64,000 nt of DNA from Selaginella moellendorffii (GCF_000143415.4 NW_003314266.1:2300827-2364826); one strand, 5' to 3'. Numbered from the stretch's first letter, positions 9,945-20,334 are shown. A program made the numbers and translations. Notes: generated by a model not told the origin, from the letters alone.

Positions 9945-10730
9945 CACGTCCCACTGTGAAAAAGAAAGATGGCACCCCATCTTCCTTAACCTTGGAAGTG
10001 TACGATGGCAAAGATTTCCAGTCATGGAAACCTCAGATACTATTTTACTGAATGAAAAAGGATCTCTGTAGCGTGATCTAGAGCAGCCTCAAGCCAGAGG
10101 ACGATGCGGATGAGAAAAAGGAGTGGGACGCCAAGAACAACAAAGCTTTAGGGGTCCTGGGACGAGGCCTCGGAAAGAAATATCAGAGCTACCTTGACAT
10201 GACAAGATGGTGAAGGAAAACTGGGATGCTGTGTGTGTGATCCTTGGTACAACAACCAGAGCAAGATTGTTGGAACTCAAACTACAGCTGAACAGCCGTA
10301 AATAGGGGGAGACAAAATCCATAAGTGATTTTGCCAGTGCTCTTGTAGACATCGCCAAGCAGATCGATGCAGTTCAAATAAGGAGTTTGATGAAGATGAG
10401 CTGATCACAGCTTTCTTCAAGGGGCTTAGCGGACTAATGCAACTCGCAGGGTCGCATCATTTAAGTTCCAGTAACACTTTCAGCCAGATCGTAGCCAATC
10501 TCACAGCGTTGGAGGGTTTTCTCAAGTCAGGGCAAGCGAGCTTGAATGAGAAAGAATTGGCATTCTTCGCAGGAAAGGGGAAACGATCTGTCACAGTATG
10601 GGACAAACTAGGACCAACAAACGATCAGGGCGAGAGTAGCAAACCAGAAAAGTTCAAGAAGAAAAAGAAGAATGATCACTGTAACATTTGCAAGAAACCA
10701 GGGCACTAGGCACGAGATTGCACAGATGAA
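9945..10730 (+). pseudogene. Copia gag relic
   Basis: A broken frame carries a typical Copia gag start (YDGKDFQSWKPQI), then LLELKLQLNS-like helical sequence, and finally a CCHC knuckle (CNICKKPGH, stop, ARDC). Several in-frame stops show it is not functional. Confidence 0.75.
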
Positions 10731-11457
10731 GAGGCAAAGAAAGCTAAGGAGGCGTGAAAAGCTGAGGCAAAGAGTGGCAGCAAGAAGGAACGAGTCGGCC
10801 AACTTTGCCAGGACAGCAGAAAGTAGTGAGGATGACAACTAGGAGGACGTGGACAACCATGGCAGCTTGTTCATGGCCACTAGTATCCAGCAGTTGCAAA
10901 GAACACTCTTGGCATAGAAGCAGAAGTGGTGTACCTTGATTCTGGGGCAAACAAACACATGACACACCTTAGGAAATTTTTCATCACGTTGAAGAAGGTT
11001 CCAGGAAATAAGTGAATTTTTCTTGGCGACTGACTACTCATACAAGGTGGAGGGTGTTGGGACGATCGACATCAAGCTGCCAACAAGACAGATTGCCAGC
11101 ATGAAGAATGTTTACTATGTTCATGGAGTGAACAAGACACTCTTCTCAATGAGAAAAATTGCTGATCGGTGATCTGGAGATCACATTCACAAAGAGGATG
11201 TGTGCAATCACAGATGTGAATGGAAAGAAAACAAGCCAGTCTCTATCAACTTAATGCCGAGGTGGTGCAGCCAGTAAAAGCTCTTTTTGCTAAATCGCCA
11301 CAGTTTTCTCTCACGGAACTAGCTGCGGGATGACTCGGAAGAAAGTGACAACGAATTTGCACGCGCAATCACACGAGGCAGAGCTGAAGGAGCCGGCGAG
11401 GAGAATGGAAACGGCGACCAGGATGATCCAGGAGGCAACGAGGACGGTGCAGAGAGC

Positions 11458-12520
11458 GTGGATGGTGCTGGAGGCGATCCAAATGGAGGTGAGGGCTTGC
11501 TCCCTGAAGCTGAAGGCTTGCCACTCGACACAGCAGGCGTTGGAACCAGTGGGAGTGCTAGGACAGCAAACCCAGTCGGCGGAGAGGAAGACCACGGTGG
11601 TGAGCACACTGTTGGCAGGACCAGGGCTAAAAATAGTGAGGGCAGTTTGAGACGTTCTGGCCGCGAGCGCGCAGTCACAGAGGCTGGGCGTCAATACAGG
11701 GAGCAGCTGGACATACAAGCAGCTAAGCGGGCTTCTTGGCAAGAAACCAAGGCTGCTAGAGACCGATCAGTGACAGTGCCAATTCCTGAGACCTCTTATG
11801 ATCGAGTCTTTTATTTTGCCAACTCTAGCATAGGGGAGCAAGGCGAGAACCAGCTTCTCCTCCTCTTCAGCCATGGCCGAGATGCACTTGTTCCGAAGAC
11901 CATGGAAGAAGCTCTTGCCAGACCTGATGCGGATCAGTGGCGCACTGCTCGTCAAGCTGAGTACAGCTCATTGATGGAGAACAAGACCTGGGATCTTGTG
12001 GAGCTGCCACCTGGGAGGAAGGTGATCAAGACCAAGTCCCTCTTGCGGCTCAAGACAGGACCTGATGGAGACAAGCGCTACAAAGTCAGATTTGTTGCGA
12101 GAGGATTCTCACAAGTCAAAGGAGTCGACTTCTATGAGACCTTTTCACCAGTGGTGAAGCTCGCATCAATTCGACTTCTCTACAACTTAGCAGCTCACGA
12201 AGACATGCCCGTTGAGTACATGGATGTGACGACGGCGTTCCTGAATGGCGACTTGGAGGAGGAAGTCTACATTGAGCAACCAGCCGGATTTATTGCCAAA
12301 GGACGAGAGCACTTGGTGTGCAAGCTCAAGAAGGCCCTCTATGGCCTGAAGCAATCGCCTCGTGCCTGGTACGCAAAGATGAACTCGTTTCTTCTTGCCC
12401 TTTGGCTTCGAGAGTCTCTCTGCAGACACTAATGTGTACATTAAGCAAGTGGGAGCTCTCCTGGTGCTGTTGACTTTGTACGTGGACGACTGCTTGCTCC
12501 TCAGCAAAAGCAAGAAGCTA
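11458..12520 (+). pseudogene. Copia reverse transcriptase, truncated
   Basis: A long open frame to 12432 opens with the low-complexity linker and RSGRERAVTEAGRQ. It then gives the Copia RT core: WRTARQAEYSSLMENKTWDL, YKVRFVARGFSQVKGVDF, MDVTTAFLNGDLEEEVYIEQ and LKKALYGLKQSPRAWY. A frameshift follows, after which the catalytic box LYVDDCLLLS continues in another frame near 12475-12505. The 3' LTR starts about 40 bp later, so the rest of RT and all of RNase H are absent. Confidence 0.88.
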
Positions 12521-12545
12521 ATTCGAGAAAGATCTCAACTCGGAG

Positions 12546-12703
12546 TATTGAGGGAATATTCGTGATTCCCTCTTAGGTCAAGTTGACCCGTCGTGTCTGT
12601 TCAGTTCTTATTAGTCAATAAGAGAGACGCCCGGCAGGCCCCGGGTGTAGCGCCAGCAGCGGCTGGCATTCCAGAGTACATTTGTGATTTCCTATCCCGA
12701 ATA
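12546..12703 (+). repeat. Copia 3' LTR
   Basis: 158 bp, with the same termini as the left LTR. It differs mainly by insertions near 12577 and 12634. The divergence shows the insertion is not recent. Confidence 0.85.
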
Positions 12704-12946
12704 GGTGAGACACCCAACCTCTCCATCACCTCCCTTTGCTGAGGTTTTGCGCCAGCTCCAGAGAGCTCCAGGCACGGACCTTGTCTCCTCCGGCAGTGAC
12801 TGATTCCAAAAACTTGCTGGTTTCCACCACACTCACTCGGTAGTGTCAGATATATGGGAACTATTAGATGACCTGGCGCTTCCTAAAGGTAAGAAGTTTT
12901 CCAAGTGGCATTTTTTAGCTTTTGCCTTTCTTATATAAGGTCGGTT

Positions 12947-13850
12947 GGGGCTAGCGAAAGACAGGAGAGGGTGTTACCATGGGAGATAGAGCCATTTATT
13001 GCTCCCAATGTCCCCGGTTTCAACGAAGAGATTCAGGCCAACAATGCTCACAGACATAAGTACGTTTCGATACTCTCTACATGCACTTTTAATTCACGGT
13101 TGGTCTAGTCAGTCGAAAGTCATACAACAATCATCTTCGTCAGATCCTACAGGCCAACCGTAATTTCCAGACATCTCACAAGTACGAGGCTGACAAGAGG
13201 GAAAACTTTCTCCTGAAGTCTCCTACAGCTCTCTATTCTGGGGCTGAAGTAACTCCAAGATTGCCAAGCCCCGGAAAGGAGGGGCTACCATCTCATCATA
13301 AAGGCGATATGCACCAGCAGCAGCTTAGGCTTCACTTATCAGCAGGCAGCATTAAGTTGCCCAGTCTACTTGCAGCCTCAACATATAACAGACAACTCTT
13401 TTCTTAAGCTTCTCATGTGTCCTCTCTCAGTAAGTGAAATCCCGCGAGTGCAAACTATTTGGTTTCTCGTTGAAACCAAAGACAGCTTTGGCCAGCACCG
13501 CCAAAGACAACGTCGACAAGGATCTCGAGTTGGAAGCTTCCGGCTTCAGGAAGTGTTTTCCTGGCCAGAACTGGAACCAGCAGCAGCAACAACAGCAACC
13601 AAGCAGGACGTGCACCAAAGTAAGATCTCATTCTCTATTTGAAGCGCCCGACTTTGAATCTCTTCTACTTTTCAAAGGTTCACAAACACGGTGCAGTGGG
13701 ACGAGCTTTGGACTTGTCCAAGTTTCAGGGATACACGCAACTCCTGGAAGACCTGCAGCATCTGTTCGGCACTGACGAGAACCTGAACGTCCGAGTGGCA
13801 AGCCGTGTACGTAGATAAAGATCTCGTCATCTCGTCTATGCATTTCATGG
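12947..13850 (+). pseudogene. auxin response factor (ARF) relic, 3' half
   Basis: Three exon-like pieces recall an ARF downstream of the DNA-binding domain. The first gives ERVLPWEIEPFIAPNVPGF, like the RVSPWEIEP block of ARFs, and ends at a 53-nt intron (13060-13112). The second is a middle region (LRQILQANRNFQTSHKY). The third starts CKLFGFSLKPK and ends RTCTK. After a 58-nt intron (13620-13677) comes the PB1 domain (VHKHGAVGRALDLSKFQGY, then HLFGTDENLNV). The next PB1 strand, WQAVYVDKDLV, is in a different frame. There is also an in-frame stop at the start of the third piece, and no B3 domain is recognisable nearby. The family would be auxin-dependent transcription. This copy looks dead. 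It starts about 240 bp after the Copia element. Confidence 0.75.
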
Positions 13851-14223
13851 TGTGTTTCTTTAAAGAGTTTTTACTAATGTCCTGCCTTTATAAAGTAGAA
13901 ATAGTTAGCTCAAGTTTAGGGTTCATGGATGCCTGGGGTCGCGACCCTTCCACTCTGCCCATTGATGAGCTCCAGGTCGCTTCGCCTCTCTCCACCCTCG
14001 CAAGATAAGTTCGTTTAGATAGGGCTTTTCCTTGCGTCGAGTAAGACACAGATTTTCTGGGGACAAGAAAGCGAAGCTGCTTGCAACGATATGATCAACG
14101 ATAAAAGAAAGGCTAGAGGCGATCGAGACTTCGTGTTGAAACTCTCACGTTTGAAGACGCCAGGTGTGCTATTTCTTTTCGATTGCAATGCAAAAGGGAG
14201 ACAGTGACACAGTCAAGCTAAGA

Positions 14224-14710
14224 TGATATGTTGAAACAACTCAAACAAGCAAGTGCAAAACAACAGGCCAGGAACTCTCAAGAGGGAAAGTCGCCAATGT
14301 GGACAACGCTGTGTGAATACTAACGATCAACGATACCGTTGCCAGGTTCGCGTCTGTTCTAATTTCTTGTCATTAAGAAGCCAAGTGACATGTTGGTGCT
14401 GCTCAATGATGATAAGAACTGAAAACGCCATGTCACAGCATGCCCCAAGAAGAAGAGTGCTAAAATGATATGCTCGATCAAACAACTCAAACAGGCTAAG
14501 TGCAAAACAACGGTCTAAGGAACTCTCAATGTGAAGGGAAACTTGTGAATAACAAAACTAACGATCTTTGAAAGTTGATGATACTTACCTTCATGTTGTC
14601 AGGTTTGTGTGTCTTTCAATTTGTTCTAATTTCTTGTCATTTTTTTGAAAAACACAAGTGACGTGTTGGTGCTGCTCAACCACGATAAGAACGCTGTGTC
14701 CAAGAAGAAA
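14224..14710. repeat. ~245-bp imperfect tandem duplication
   Basis: Two successive units share the blocks AAACAACTCAAACA, AGTGCAAAACAAC, GGAACTCTCAA, TTCTAATTTCTTGTCATT and TGTTGGTGCTGCTCAA, the second unit starting near 14467. The second copy has a longer open frame (SDVLVLLNHDKNAVSKKKN) than the first, which has a stop after LLNDDKN. The protein, if any, is not recognised. From 13850 to 14223 and from 14710 to 15150 nothing else is identified. Confidence 0.65.
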
Positions 14711-15149
14711 AATGCTACGAGATTGGAGAGATTTTGTGTCAACGTTTTGGAGAGATTATCAGCACTTTGAGTTATGTTGTTGCTGGGCTCAATGCAAGAC
14801 CTGCCAGCTGGGAAACAACGTTTGGCACCTGCAATCTTCAGAACTTCAATCCAGCTGAAGGCAACCTCAATGAAATCAACGATCATGAAAACTCCGAAGG
14901 CAAAGGAATGTGCATAGCGTGAATTTACAAAAAAAGACGCCTGAGAGTCAACTCATATCCTGTTTGTCTAACTAGGATGTTTGATGTTCAACGAAATGGA
15001 AGTTGAAGTTTAACAATGAGCTGTTTGTTCAACGAACTGGACAACACGCTTCAACCTTCCAGGTTTATGTTCTCTTTAGTGTTTCTCTAACTTTTTTTCG
15101 TTTTTGCAACGGTGCCATAGAACAACGTTCCAGGGCCAGCTTAGATGGA

Positions 15150-15935
15150 AGTTTACGCTTTGGCAGTGGCAAAACGAGATGATCTACACAAAGCCCTGTG
15201 GTTTCCTTGAAAAGAAATGAATACATTTACAAAGTTGCAAGCATATCGAGTAGTTATTACAAACAACACCAAAGTAGCTTGTGAGCTTCCCAGAGACGAG
15301 CGTCTGGGCGCTGTGGCACCTACCTCTTGTAGCTGGAAGACCTCGGGCTCGTCACTTCCAAAACTTCCAAGCCGATCCCCTCTCGCGTGAGCACGAGCAG
15401 CTTCGTGTCCTCCGTCCACGGCCGAGGAATTTCTTCCAGTCCAGTCGCTGCTGTTTTCATCCAGTCTTTGGTCCAGCCTTGCCACTAGCGTGCCTCTGGC
15501 TCCCTGGCCTTCGGGAGTAGACTCAAAAGCTCGAGCTCATCTCCGCTTTTCAGGTACTCGAGCTCGTGCCTTCAGGAGCATAACGTTTTCTGTTCGAAGT
15601 TGCAGTATCACGGGCAGTCTCGGTCTCCTTGGTGTACTGCTGGTTGGTTGTATCTCTCCACAAAACTCACAACCTTTTCCTGGATCGACTCAGGGACGCC
15701 GCCACCTTTGAGCCGAGACGCAAACGCGAGACTCTTTTCGTAGTCCCTAGAAAATGCTCCAGAACACCCGACGCCAGTTCGCCAGGATCCGGGACCGGAC
15801 TGCACACGGTTAGTTCTTCGTAGCCGAGCTTGCTCAGGTACACTTCCAGCGGAGCCAGTAGAGACTTGTATTGAGCTCTCACGCAGTCGAGGATTGCCTC
15901 AGCCGACAATGGTGAGAGAGCTAGAGCAAACGCGG
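15150..15935 (-). pseudogene. unidentified exon-like fragments
   Basis: The minus strand has GC-rich, protein-like open stretches: one near 15909-15667 (YKSLLAPLEVYLSKLGYEEL), another in a shifted frame at 15800-15610 (RDYEKSLAFASRLKGGGVPE), and one at 15470-15330 (LLVLTREGIGLEVLEVTSPR) ending near a donor-like GT. The frame changes suggest either short introns or decay. I do not recognise the family, so no function is offered. Confidence 0.35.
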
Positions 15936-16506
15936 TTCAAGACGAGGAAAGGGAGAGCTCCAGCACGTAGAAAACTGGCTGCAAAGTCGCAAAGCTGTTC
16001 CAGCCTGCGCGAGGAGTGTCTTGATCCTTATACCAAGCTTCCGGCGAAGTCGCAAGGTCGGAAGAAGGCCACTCGTACTGGCAGCGTTTGTCACCTCCGC
16101 TGTAGCGTCGTGGAGTGCTTTGTTAAAGACTGCTACGTAGTCTCCGGGCCTGGCTTTGGTTTCGTCCTGTGTTTAACGTAGACTAGAGCTTTTCTGCCAC
16201 CAGTGAAAAGCTCCTGCTCAATCCATCTTTGACAAGAGACTCCATCTCCTGGAACGCGATCATCTCGGGGTATGTCCAGTGCGGCCATGGCGAGGAACCT
16301 CTGGAGCTCTTCGAGAGAATGCAGCGAGACGAGACGGTGGCACCGGTGGCTCAGACCTTCGTCATGAAGATCAAGGCTTGCCGGGCCTTCGGCTGGCTCG
16401 AAAAGGGACAAGAGAACCACAAACAGGCTTCCAGGAGCAAGGTCGAGCTGGATCTCTTTGTGGCAAACAGCCTTTTGGACATCTACGCTAGCTTTGAACT
16501 CGAGAT

Positions 16507-16655
16507 TGATACAAAAGGCAGCGACTAGCAACTGCTGGCAACGACTGCTCATATTGTATATATGAAGCTATATATACACGGGCTGTGGCAACTGCCTAAT
16601 GCCACATCATCCTAACTGCCTAGCTAAGCATCTACCTGAGCATCTAATCTCAACA
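16507..16655 (-). repeat. TRIM LTR, right-hand (3') in element orientation
   Basis: 149 bp, TG at the left and CA at the right on the plus strand. It looks identical to 17183-17331 on reading base by base. Confidence 0.92.
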
Positions 16656-17182
16656 CTCCCACTCAGGCGTGTCTACAAACTGAGACAAAGCCTGGACATA
16701 AGATGCTCAGCATGCATATAACTGACACTGACTCCCACTCAAAGTAACTATCTTGTTGTTGCTCTAGGGCTTGGTGCCTCTGCCACTCTTGGCTGCTTTG
16801 CCATCGCTGCTTTGGCTGTTGCTGCTCCTCTCTTGGAGCTCTTTTGCCGCTGCTGGGCTTCTCAGCCAACTCTGCCGCTGCTATCTGCCGCTGCTCACTT
16901 GGCTGCTGCTGCTCATCTCTTCGAGCATCTTGGCCGTTCTGCTTCTCGGCCTGCTGAGTCACTGCTCTGCTGCTCCTGGGCTTCTTGGCTGCTCTGCTGC
17001 TCCTCTCTTGGAGCATATCAGCATCTTCTGCCGCTCCAGGGCTTCTGAGTCACTATCTGCCACTCCTCGCTGCTGGTATGGCTCTGCCATTGCTTTGTTG
17101 CTGCGCTCTAAGCTACTCTGCTTCCGCCGTTGGCATCTGGAAGCATCCTTCACAGGTCCTCAAGATCTGTGCTCCGATACCA

Positions 17183-17331
17183 TGATACAAAAGGCAGCGA
17201 CTAGCAACTGCTGGCAACGACTGCTCATATTGTATATATGAAGCTATATATACACGGGCTGTGGCAACTGCCTAATGCCACATCATCCTAACTGCCTAGC
17301 TAAGCATCTACCTGAGCATCTAATCTCAACA
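17183..17331 (-). repeat. TRIM LTR, left-hand (5') in element orientation
   Basis: 149 bp, adjacent to the minus-strand primer-binding site. It contains a small inverted motif TATATATGAAGCTATATATA. Confidence 0.92.
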
Positions 17332-17627
17332 GAGATGTGGTCTCCTGGACGTGTGTGATCTCCGGCTACGCGCAGCTCGGCAATGGCGGGCCTGCGCTGC
17401 TTCTTCCGGATGTGTGACGAGAAGTTCTCGAGCCTACGTTGCCGTTTTCAAAGCTTGCATCGCTCTCGCGATCCAGGAGAAGGGCCGGCTCGTCAAAGGC
17501 AAGGTGGCGAGGAGCGTCGCACTCGAGCGAGCGAAAGCAGCCCGGACATCACCAGCTGGACGTGATCGCTTCTAACACCTTGATCGACTTGTACATCAAA
17601 TGTGGGAGCATGGCCGACGCTCACCAG

Positions 17628-17921
17628 TGGGATCGGCATTCTAAGCTAGGTGTCTGTGTAACTTCGTGCGAGCAGCTGTGGCGAAGCTAGGGCAAAAAAA
17701 CTACAAAGCGGCACTATAAAAAGAGAGAGGGAGAGCTATGTGGGAAGAAGAATAGAAAATTTCCTTCTAAGGCTTACTGTTTCCAATCAGTCAATCGTTC
17801 ACAATTTGAAGACAACCTATGGTGTGAACAGCGATCTTAATCGAGGGAGCCTACATTGTTCCAGGGAGCTTACAATTTCACGGCAGAGCAGGCTACAGGG
17901 ATGATTTGATCCAGGGTTTCA
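17628..17921. mobile_element. ~290-bp insertion in the PPR-DYW relic, LTR-like
   Basis: PPR homology breaks after GSMADAHQ at ~17627 and resumes with VFDRNVVSW at ~17922. The inserted DNA has a TATA-like CTATAAAAAG at ~17713 and a promoter/leader look, as in a solo LTR. I could not fix termini or a clear target duplication, so the class is a guess. Confidence 0.45.
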
Positions 17922-18910
17922 GGTTTTCGACAGAATGTGGTGTCTTGGACCGCGCTGATCCTCGGATACGCCGGAGGTGGCGATGGCGAGACAGCCCTCC
18001 AGCTCTTTCAAGTCATGAAGAACAGTGGCATCGCTCCAAACGCTCTGATCACGTACAGCTCCGTGCTGAGAGCTTGTGGGAGCGTTGCGGCAGTGGATAT
18101 CGGCAGGGCGATCATCCGAAAGGCGGGGCTGGAGCTTGAGCCGGCCTTCTCATCAGCCAGTCAAGTCCGGAAGCATGGGCGAGAGTGGTGTTTGATACAG
18201 CTCCGGTGAAAGATCTGGTAACTTGGCCGGGGGCGGTCGGTCGAGTGCTGGAAACCTTCCACGCCATGCGCAAGGCTCGAGTTCCTCCACACCTTCCTCT
18301 TCATTCTCACGGCTTGCAGCCATGCGGGGCTCGCCGAGAAAGGAAGAACTTACTTTCAGCTCATGGAGTCTCCGGAGTCTCCGGACGATGCGGTGGCGTG
18401 CGTTCTCATGGCGGGGATTTACTCCGCGGCAGGAATGCTGGCCGAGAGTTTGAAGGTGGAATCCATGAGAAGGCAGGCGAAAGCGTGCAAGAAACCCGGG
18501 CAGAGCTGCGAGGAGCAGCAAGAAGTTCGTGGCCGTGGACTGAGCCACGATATCTGGGACGAGGAAAAGGTGGCGGCGATTGGATGCGCACGCCAGTTTG
18601 CAAGGACTATCACAGCGCCACGGTCGTGCTGGAAGAGGGTGGTGACGTGAGCCGGTCTCATGTCTTTGGGAATGGCCGGTGTTCCTGTGGTGATTTCTGA
18701 AGCTTTTGTATCTAGAATTCATGGAGTTCACGGATGGATACACGCGTGGAAAACAGACTCGACCACTGCCAAACTTCCAAGAGCCAAGCGCTGCTTTGCC
18801 TCGATCCGCGTACCAAAACTCTCGAAAGATCCACGCCATCTCCAATAAAAATGGTGCATGAGAAGAGATTGAGCTAGAAGAAGCTCTGTGCAACCAAATC
18901 CCTCGTTAGA

Positions 18911-19003
18911 TTGATAACCCTAAAACAAAGAACCCTAAAAACAGAGCAACTGCAAAAACCATCTTTGATCCATGACACGATTAGGTTTATAGAAAGGTGC
19001 GTC
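18911..19003 (+). promoter_or_regulatory. leader with two telobox motifs
   Basis: AACCCTAAA occurs at 18916-18924 and 18931-18939, shortly upstream of the start at 19004. Teloboxes are common near transcription starts of housekeeping plant genes. Confidence 0.5.
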
Positions 19004-20242
19004 ATGATCTCCTTCCGCTTCAACGGCATCTACTACCTTCTCTACCGTGGCCAGCTTGAGGACGTTGGCGAGCGTCTCGTAGCGCTGCTCGCGGATCATC
19101 CAGATCCGGAAGAGTGGAGGCGGCTGCTCGACAAAGCCGTCTTCGTCCACGTGATCACACGTCTCCCTCACGCTCTCTCTTGCCCAGAAGACTTGTGGCG
19201 CCTGCTCAACAAGGACGTCTTCATCCAGGTAATCTGTGTGTGTCTTGGCCGTCGAGTCTAACTCTTCAAGTGTGTGGTAGACAGTGCCAAGGAAAAGAGA
19301 GAAGCGAGCATCAACCTTCGGACGAGATCATCGACGCAGCCCGCGACTACGTGCTTGCTGATGACCGGCGCAAACGATCATACCTGGAAGATATGGGGCG
19401 AGGGCAGTATGCCTACAATAGCGTGGATGCTGCTGTGATGGCGAGGATGGCTGCCATCCTCGAGGACCCCGTCCAGTTCCGGGACTTCATCCGGAACGAG
19501 GAGGGGAAAATAGGAGGAGGAAAAGGGTGGGCATTTCTGTGCCGGGACATCAAGTGCTACGAGCGACTTTGGTTTCGCTTGCTCGAGCTGGGCGTGTTTG
19601 TGTCGAATCAATATCCGGTGATGGAGCCGCCGCAGCACGATCTCTTCACGGAGTACATCTACATGGTCGACTTGGATTCCGGGACTTTCTCGGTCAGCGC
19701 CTGCCATGTTGTAAATTCGGGTACCTCCTGGAAGGTAAGCGTTTCTGGATTTCATGTCGGGAGCTTGTTCTTGTGTCTTTGTGTAGATGGGGAAGATCCC
19801 CAAGAACTGGTTTCGGCACCTCCTAGTTCCAGTGCCCTGGATCGAGCTAGCCATTGCGTACTCGCCCGCTGTTAAGAGGATCGTCCTGGAGAGGCTCAAC
19901 CGCAGTGAGAACTTTCTGTTTCGCATGGTGGTCGACAAGCTCAGCGCTCCATACCAGAGCTTCGACGAGTGTCTCAACATCCTGCAGCTCATCCAGAAGT
20001 TTTTGTTTGCCAAGGATAGTAATAATCTTTATGCCAAGGTTACTGTGAACCAGGTGCGTTCACTGTCAGCAGTTGATCAGTCTCAGGCGGTAAGAAACTC
20101 TCCTCTTGAAAGTGTTTTACACAGACTCTTTATTTTCTTACAGGTGCCACAAGAGGACAAGGATATTGAGGAAAATGATTTGGAGGAAGAGGGAAACCTT
20201 GCATTGCGCACGGTCTTAGAGGTCTTGCTTTTTAGGTCGTGA
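19004..20242 (+). CDS. unknown plant protein, four exons
   Basis: Exons 19004-19228, 19285-19734, 19787-20089 and 20144-20242, joined by GT-AG introns of 56, 52 and 54 nt, give 358 aa with every phase consistent. I do not recognise a family. It is largely helical by eye and has no clear membrane segment or signal peptide. Notable stretches are GQLEDVGERLVALLADHPDP, RRLLDKAVFVHVITRLPHAL with a near-repeat WRLLNKDVFIQ, FLCRDIKCYERLWFRLLELG and KIPKNWFRHLLVPVPWIELA. The C-terminus is acidic (PQEDKDIEENDLEEEGN). An in-frame ATG at 18911 could extend it by 31 residues. I prefer 19004 because teloboxes lie between the two. The intact frames across three introns argue that it is a real gene. Confidence 0.75.
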
Positions 20243-20334
20243 AAAGTGTAATTTGATTCGTAAAATATTCTGTGATTTCTCTAATTTAGAGTTTTACACT
20301 TGTGTCCAGGCGAGCATATATTCTAAAATAATTT

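Larger units (their letters stand above)
9793..12703 (+). mobile_element. internally deleted Ty1/Copia LTR retrotransposon
   Basis: A 2.9-kb element bounded by short LTRs (9793-9929 and 12546-12703) and a likely 5-bp target duplication, AGTGA at 9788-9792 and GGTGA at 12704-12708 (4/5 identical). The primer-binding site TGGTATCGGAGC abuts the left LTR. Internal order is gag (from ~9945), a zinc knuckle (CNICKKPGH) with an in-frame stop after it at ~10710, protease (YLDSGANKHMTH at ~10935), then reverse transcriptase. The integrase core between protease and RT is missing, and the sequence ends just after the RT YVDD box (~12485), so RNase H is missing too. Frameshifts and stops make it non-autonomous. 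Confidence 0.9.
16507..17331 (-). mobile_element. TRIM-like LTR retrotransposon, 825 bp, recent
   Basis: Two apparently identical 149-bp LTRs flank a 527-bp interior, with a perfect 5-bp target duplication GAGAT at 16502-16506 and 17332-17336. Read on the minus strand, the LTR begins TGTTGAGATTAG and ends TTTTGTATCA. Next to the 17183-17331 LTR lies the primer-binding site TGGTATCGGAGC (minus strand). Next to the other LTR is a purine-rich tract (GCCTGAGTGGGAG). No gag or pol is present. The interior is low-complexity, rich in CAG/GAG codons, with a minus-strand open frame of about 117 codons (16663-17016). It sits inside a PPR-DYW pseudogene. Confidence 0.93.
16225..18702 (+). pseudogene. 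PPR-DYW gene, broken
   Basis: Dispersed but collinear pieces of a PLS-class PPR editing factor: DSISWNAIISGYVQCGHGEE at ~16235, ANSLLDIYA, DVVSWTCVISGYAQLG after 17332, SNTLIDLYIKCGSMADA at ~17565-17625, VVSWTALILGYAGGGDGETA at ~17940, then VLTACSHAGLAEKGR, E-like sequence and FVAVD. The end is the DYW-domain tail CKDYHSATVVLEEGG with NGRCSCGDF and a stop. There are many frameshifts and stops. It is interrupted twice, by the LTR element at 16507-17331 and by a second insertion at about 17628-17921. Intact relatives bind organellar RNA and deaminate cytidine. This copy cannot. Confidence 0.85.

Noticed and set aside
11311-11742. Minus-strand frames of 119-143 codons
   Set aside because: Antisense to the low-complexity linker before Copia RT. 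Composition is repetitive Ser/Pro/Leu.
16771-17241. 156-codon Leu-rich plus-strand frame that looks like membrane helices
   Set aside because: It is the reverse reading of the CAG/GAG-rich interior of the TRIM element, and CTG/CTC runs give false hydrophobic helices.
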